Assembly (NCBI GenBank): GCA_030613445.1
Contig: JAUWLY010000184.1
Coordinates: forward strand, 1 to 6,135
From: Candidatus Stahliibacteriota bacterium
GTDB lineage: Bacteria; Hydrothermota; Tepidihabitantia; SM23-42
Direction of reading: 5' to 3'
Length of the DNA: 6,135 bases
Shown here: positions 4,885 through 6,135 of the stretch, one piece after another
How positions within the stretch are numbered: the first letter of the stretch is position 1
Layout of the letters: each line of letters starts with the position of its first letter
Translations under genes and position numbers: made by a program
The notes under the pieces: generated by a model
Told to the model about the DNA's origin: nothing
Databases searched by the model: none
What the model saw: only the letters and a program-made list of their open reading frames with translations

Positions 4885-4888
4885 AATT

Positions 4889-6135
4889 ATGTATAAAGTA
4901 GTGATGTTGATTGTGTGTATGGTATTACTCACCTCTGCGAATGGTCTGGAACCATTACAGATACGCGCTTCACAAATGGAGTGTCAGCAAGTCCAGGTAG
5001 AGCGGCTTGCGGTGCCAGTAACATGCGAGTATACTGGTGTGACGACTGTACCTCCCTGGCTTACTCTGGATCCGCCCTGGGACCCCAATGTTCAGGTCGC
5101 AGATGTCTACGATCTTGATGACCAGCTTATCTCTATGGCTGAGGACGCTACTGGAAGAATCTATGTTTGTTATGAAGCCCTTACCACTGGCGGTGACTAC
5201 CGTATTGGGATTGCGACCAGTACTGATCAAGGTATAACATGGGATAATAGAGCTTGGGGCGCAGGTGGTTATGACATGCGCTATGGTGAAATTGCGATAA
5301 CCACCGACGGTAGAATTTGGCTATGGAGTCAAATAGATGGTCCTGGCATTAATCATTGCCCTTGTTATATGATGTCTTATTATGGTCACTACAACGATCC
5401 TGATACTCTCAACGGCATATGGTATTATGGTACTTTGCCTAATTACTACAATCCTGAAGTAATAACATACGGTGATGGTTCACAATTCGTATTGGCATCG
5501 TTCCGCATAGAAGGTGGAACAAGTGATACTGTGGCATACTTCTTTAGTCACGACAGTATGGGAGCGGCTTCTCTTATGAAAATTCCCTACAGTCTTGATC
5601 TGGATATAGGTCCATCAGTTGGCATTAATGTCATTGGCAGTGATACGATTCTCACCCATGGTATTGGGTATTATGACGCGGCAAATAGCGATTGGGATGT
5701 GGATTGCCTCCTTGATTCTATGGCTGGACCTCTTTATGGCTGGGGCACAGGTGATCCTGCTGATGACCGCTGTCCTTCTGTATTCTGTTCAAATGGCTAT
5801 GCCTATATCGCTTACCAGGCATATGTTGGCGTCAGTGATAATGACATAATGTACAATTATTCCACTGATTATGGCGAGAACTGGGCAAGTATTGTTGATT
5901 TAACCAATGATGCCTCAAATGAAACCTATCCCAGATTATATGGCGACGATCAGAAAATTGGTCTTGATTATGTGTATGGCAATAATAGAGTTCGATTCAA
6001 TTATTCGCTTGATAATGGTATAACCTGGCTCGGTACACCTGAACAGATCAATGAAGGTACAACAGTGAACCCTGGTTACCATTCAGCAAGCCTTTTGTAT
6101 ACGTCTTCTTACTGGCATGCTGCATGGGAGGATAC
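4889..6135 (+). CDS. Secreted Asp-box (BNR/sialidase-like) beta-propeller protein, 5' part
   Basis: The frame is open to the end of the window: 415 full codons and no stop. A signal peptide is clear: MYK, the hydrophobic VVMLIVCMVLLTSA, and likely cleavage after ANG (residue 19). Three Asp boxes of the S-x-D-x-G-x-x-W type are present: STDQGITW (111-118), STDYGENW (325-332) and SLDNGITW (373-380). DATGRIYV and ITTDGRIW mark further propeller strands. Such boxes are beta-hairpin turns typical of sialidases and other six- or seven-bladed propellers. They are not catalytic by themselves, and I cannot make out a sialidase arginine triad or FRIP motif, so enzyme activity should not be assumed. Cysteines in NHCPCY and RCPSVFC may form disulfides. 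The missing C-terminus may carry a FlgD-like module as in genes 1 and 2; that is a guess. It is transcribed from its own promoter, which shares the 21-nt box with gene 3. Confidence 0.85.
   Translation, partial: MYKVVMLIVCMVLLTSANGLEPLQIRASQMECQQVQVERLAVPVTCEYTGVTTVPPWLTLDPPWDPNVQVADVYDLDDQLISMAEDATGRIYVCYEALTTGGDYRIGIATSTDQGITWDNRAWGAGGYDMRYGEIAITTDGRIWLWSQIDGPGINHCPCYMMSYYGHYNDPDTLNGIWYYGTLPNYYNPEVITYGDGSQFVLASFRIEGGTSDTVAYFFSHDSMGAASLMKIPYSLDLDIGPSVGINVIGSDTILTHGIGYYDAANSDWDVDCLLDSMAGPLYGWGTGDPADDRCPSVFCSNGYAYIAYQAYVGVSDNDIMYNYSTDYGENWASIVDLTNDASNETYPRLYGDDQKIGLDYVYGNNRVRFNYSLDNGITWLGTPEQINEGTTVNPGYHSASLLYTSSYWHAAWED

Larger units (their letters stand above)
4485..4888. other. 404-nt intergenic stretch with tandem repeat, small hairpins and promoter
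   Basis: No convincing gene lies here. It holds a low-complexity AAATCCCAAATAACAA segment (4504-4519), a 16-bp tandem repeat (4539-4590), a run of small hairpins (4597-4759), the second 21-nt box (4792-4812), and the promoter and leader of gene 4. No hairpin followed by a T run is seen after gene 3. Confidence 0.8.

Noticed and set aside
4850..4889. Upstream in-frame ATG 4850 as start of gene 4
   Set aside because: It lies beside the -10 region with no ribosome binding site and would put a polar segment before the signal peptide; AGGAGG points to ATG 4889.
4612..4932. 106-codon open frame on the minus strand
   Set aside because: It covers the gene 4 promoter, ribosome binding site and first codons on the opposite strand, and runs through the hairpin repeats. 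The product has no recognisable domain.
5619..5849. 76-codon open frame on the plus strand
   Set aside because: It is an out-of-frame shadow of the propeller gene, whose own frame carries a signal peptide and three Asp boxes.

Overview
This window looks like a piece of chromosome from an uncultured bacterium. Three of the four genes encode secreted proteins rich in beta structure, or parts of them. Two of these end in a FlgD-like/T9SS-type C-terminal module (pattern YPNPF...T.I.Y...V.L.IYD..G..I+TL...PG....W.G.D..G..+..GVYF). The intergenic DNA is crowded with short palindromes. Together these traits recall candidate phyla such as WOR-3/Stahlbacteria, Cloacimonadota or Hydrothermae. That placement is an inference from style; the window carries no phylogenetic marker.

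Layout. (1) Positions 1-1452 hold the 3' part of a large secreted protein whose coding frame is already open at base 1. It has a duplicated module of about 98 residues, a middle region I cannot name, and a C-terminal FlgD-like/T9SS-type module. (2) After a perfect 11-bp hairpin, a second secreted protein (1507-2640) has a signal peptide and a more divergent copy of the same C-terminal module. The 54-nt gap leaves little room for a separate promoter, so the two genes are probably co-transcribed; a terminator-like hairpin follows at 2660-2696. (3) A 512-nt intergenic stretch holds several palindromic repeats, a MITE-like element with near-perfect inverted repeats and a probable 8-bp target duplication, a REP-like hairpin and a sigma-70-type promoter. 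(4) A TPR / coiled-coil protein with a C-terminal membrane anchor is encoded at 3153-4484. (5) A 404-nt intergenic stretch holds a 16-bp tandem repeat, a run of small hairpins and a second promoter. (6) A secreted Asp-box (BNR) beta-propeller protein starts at 4889 and runs off the window end with its frame open.

Genes 1, 2 and 4 act outside the cytoplasm; gene 3 probably sits on the inner face of the membrane as a scaffold. I see no direct functional link between gene 3 and its neighbours. The most interesting signals are non-coding. Genes 3 and 4, which are unrelated, share a 21-nt box just upstream of a TTGACA -35 hexamer; in each copy the box sits between short inverted arms of different sequence. 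The 114-bp MITE-like element appears to have inserted into the head of a REP-like repeat.
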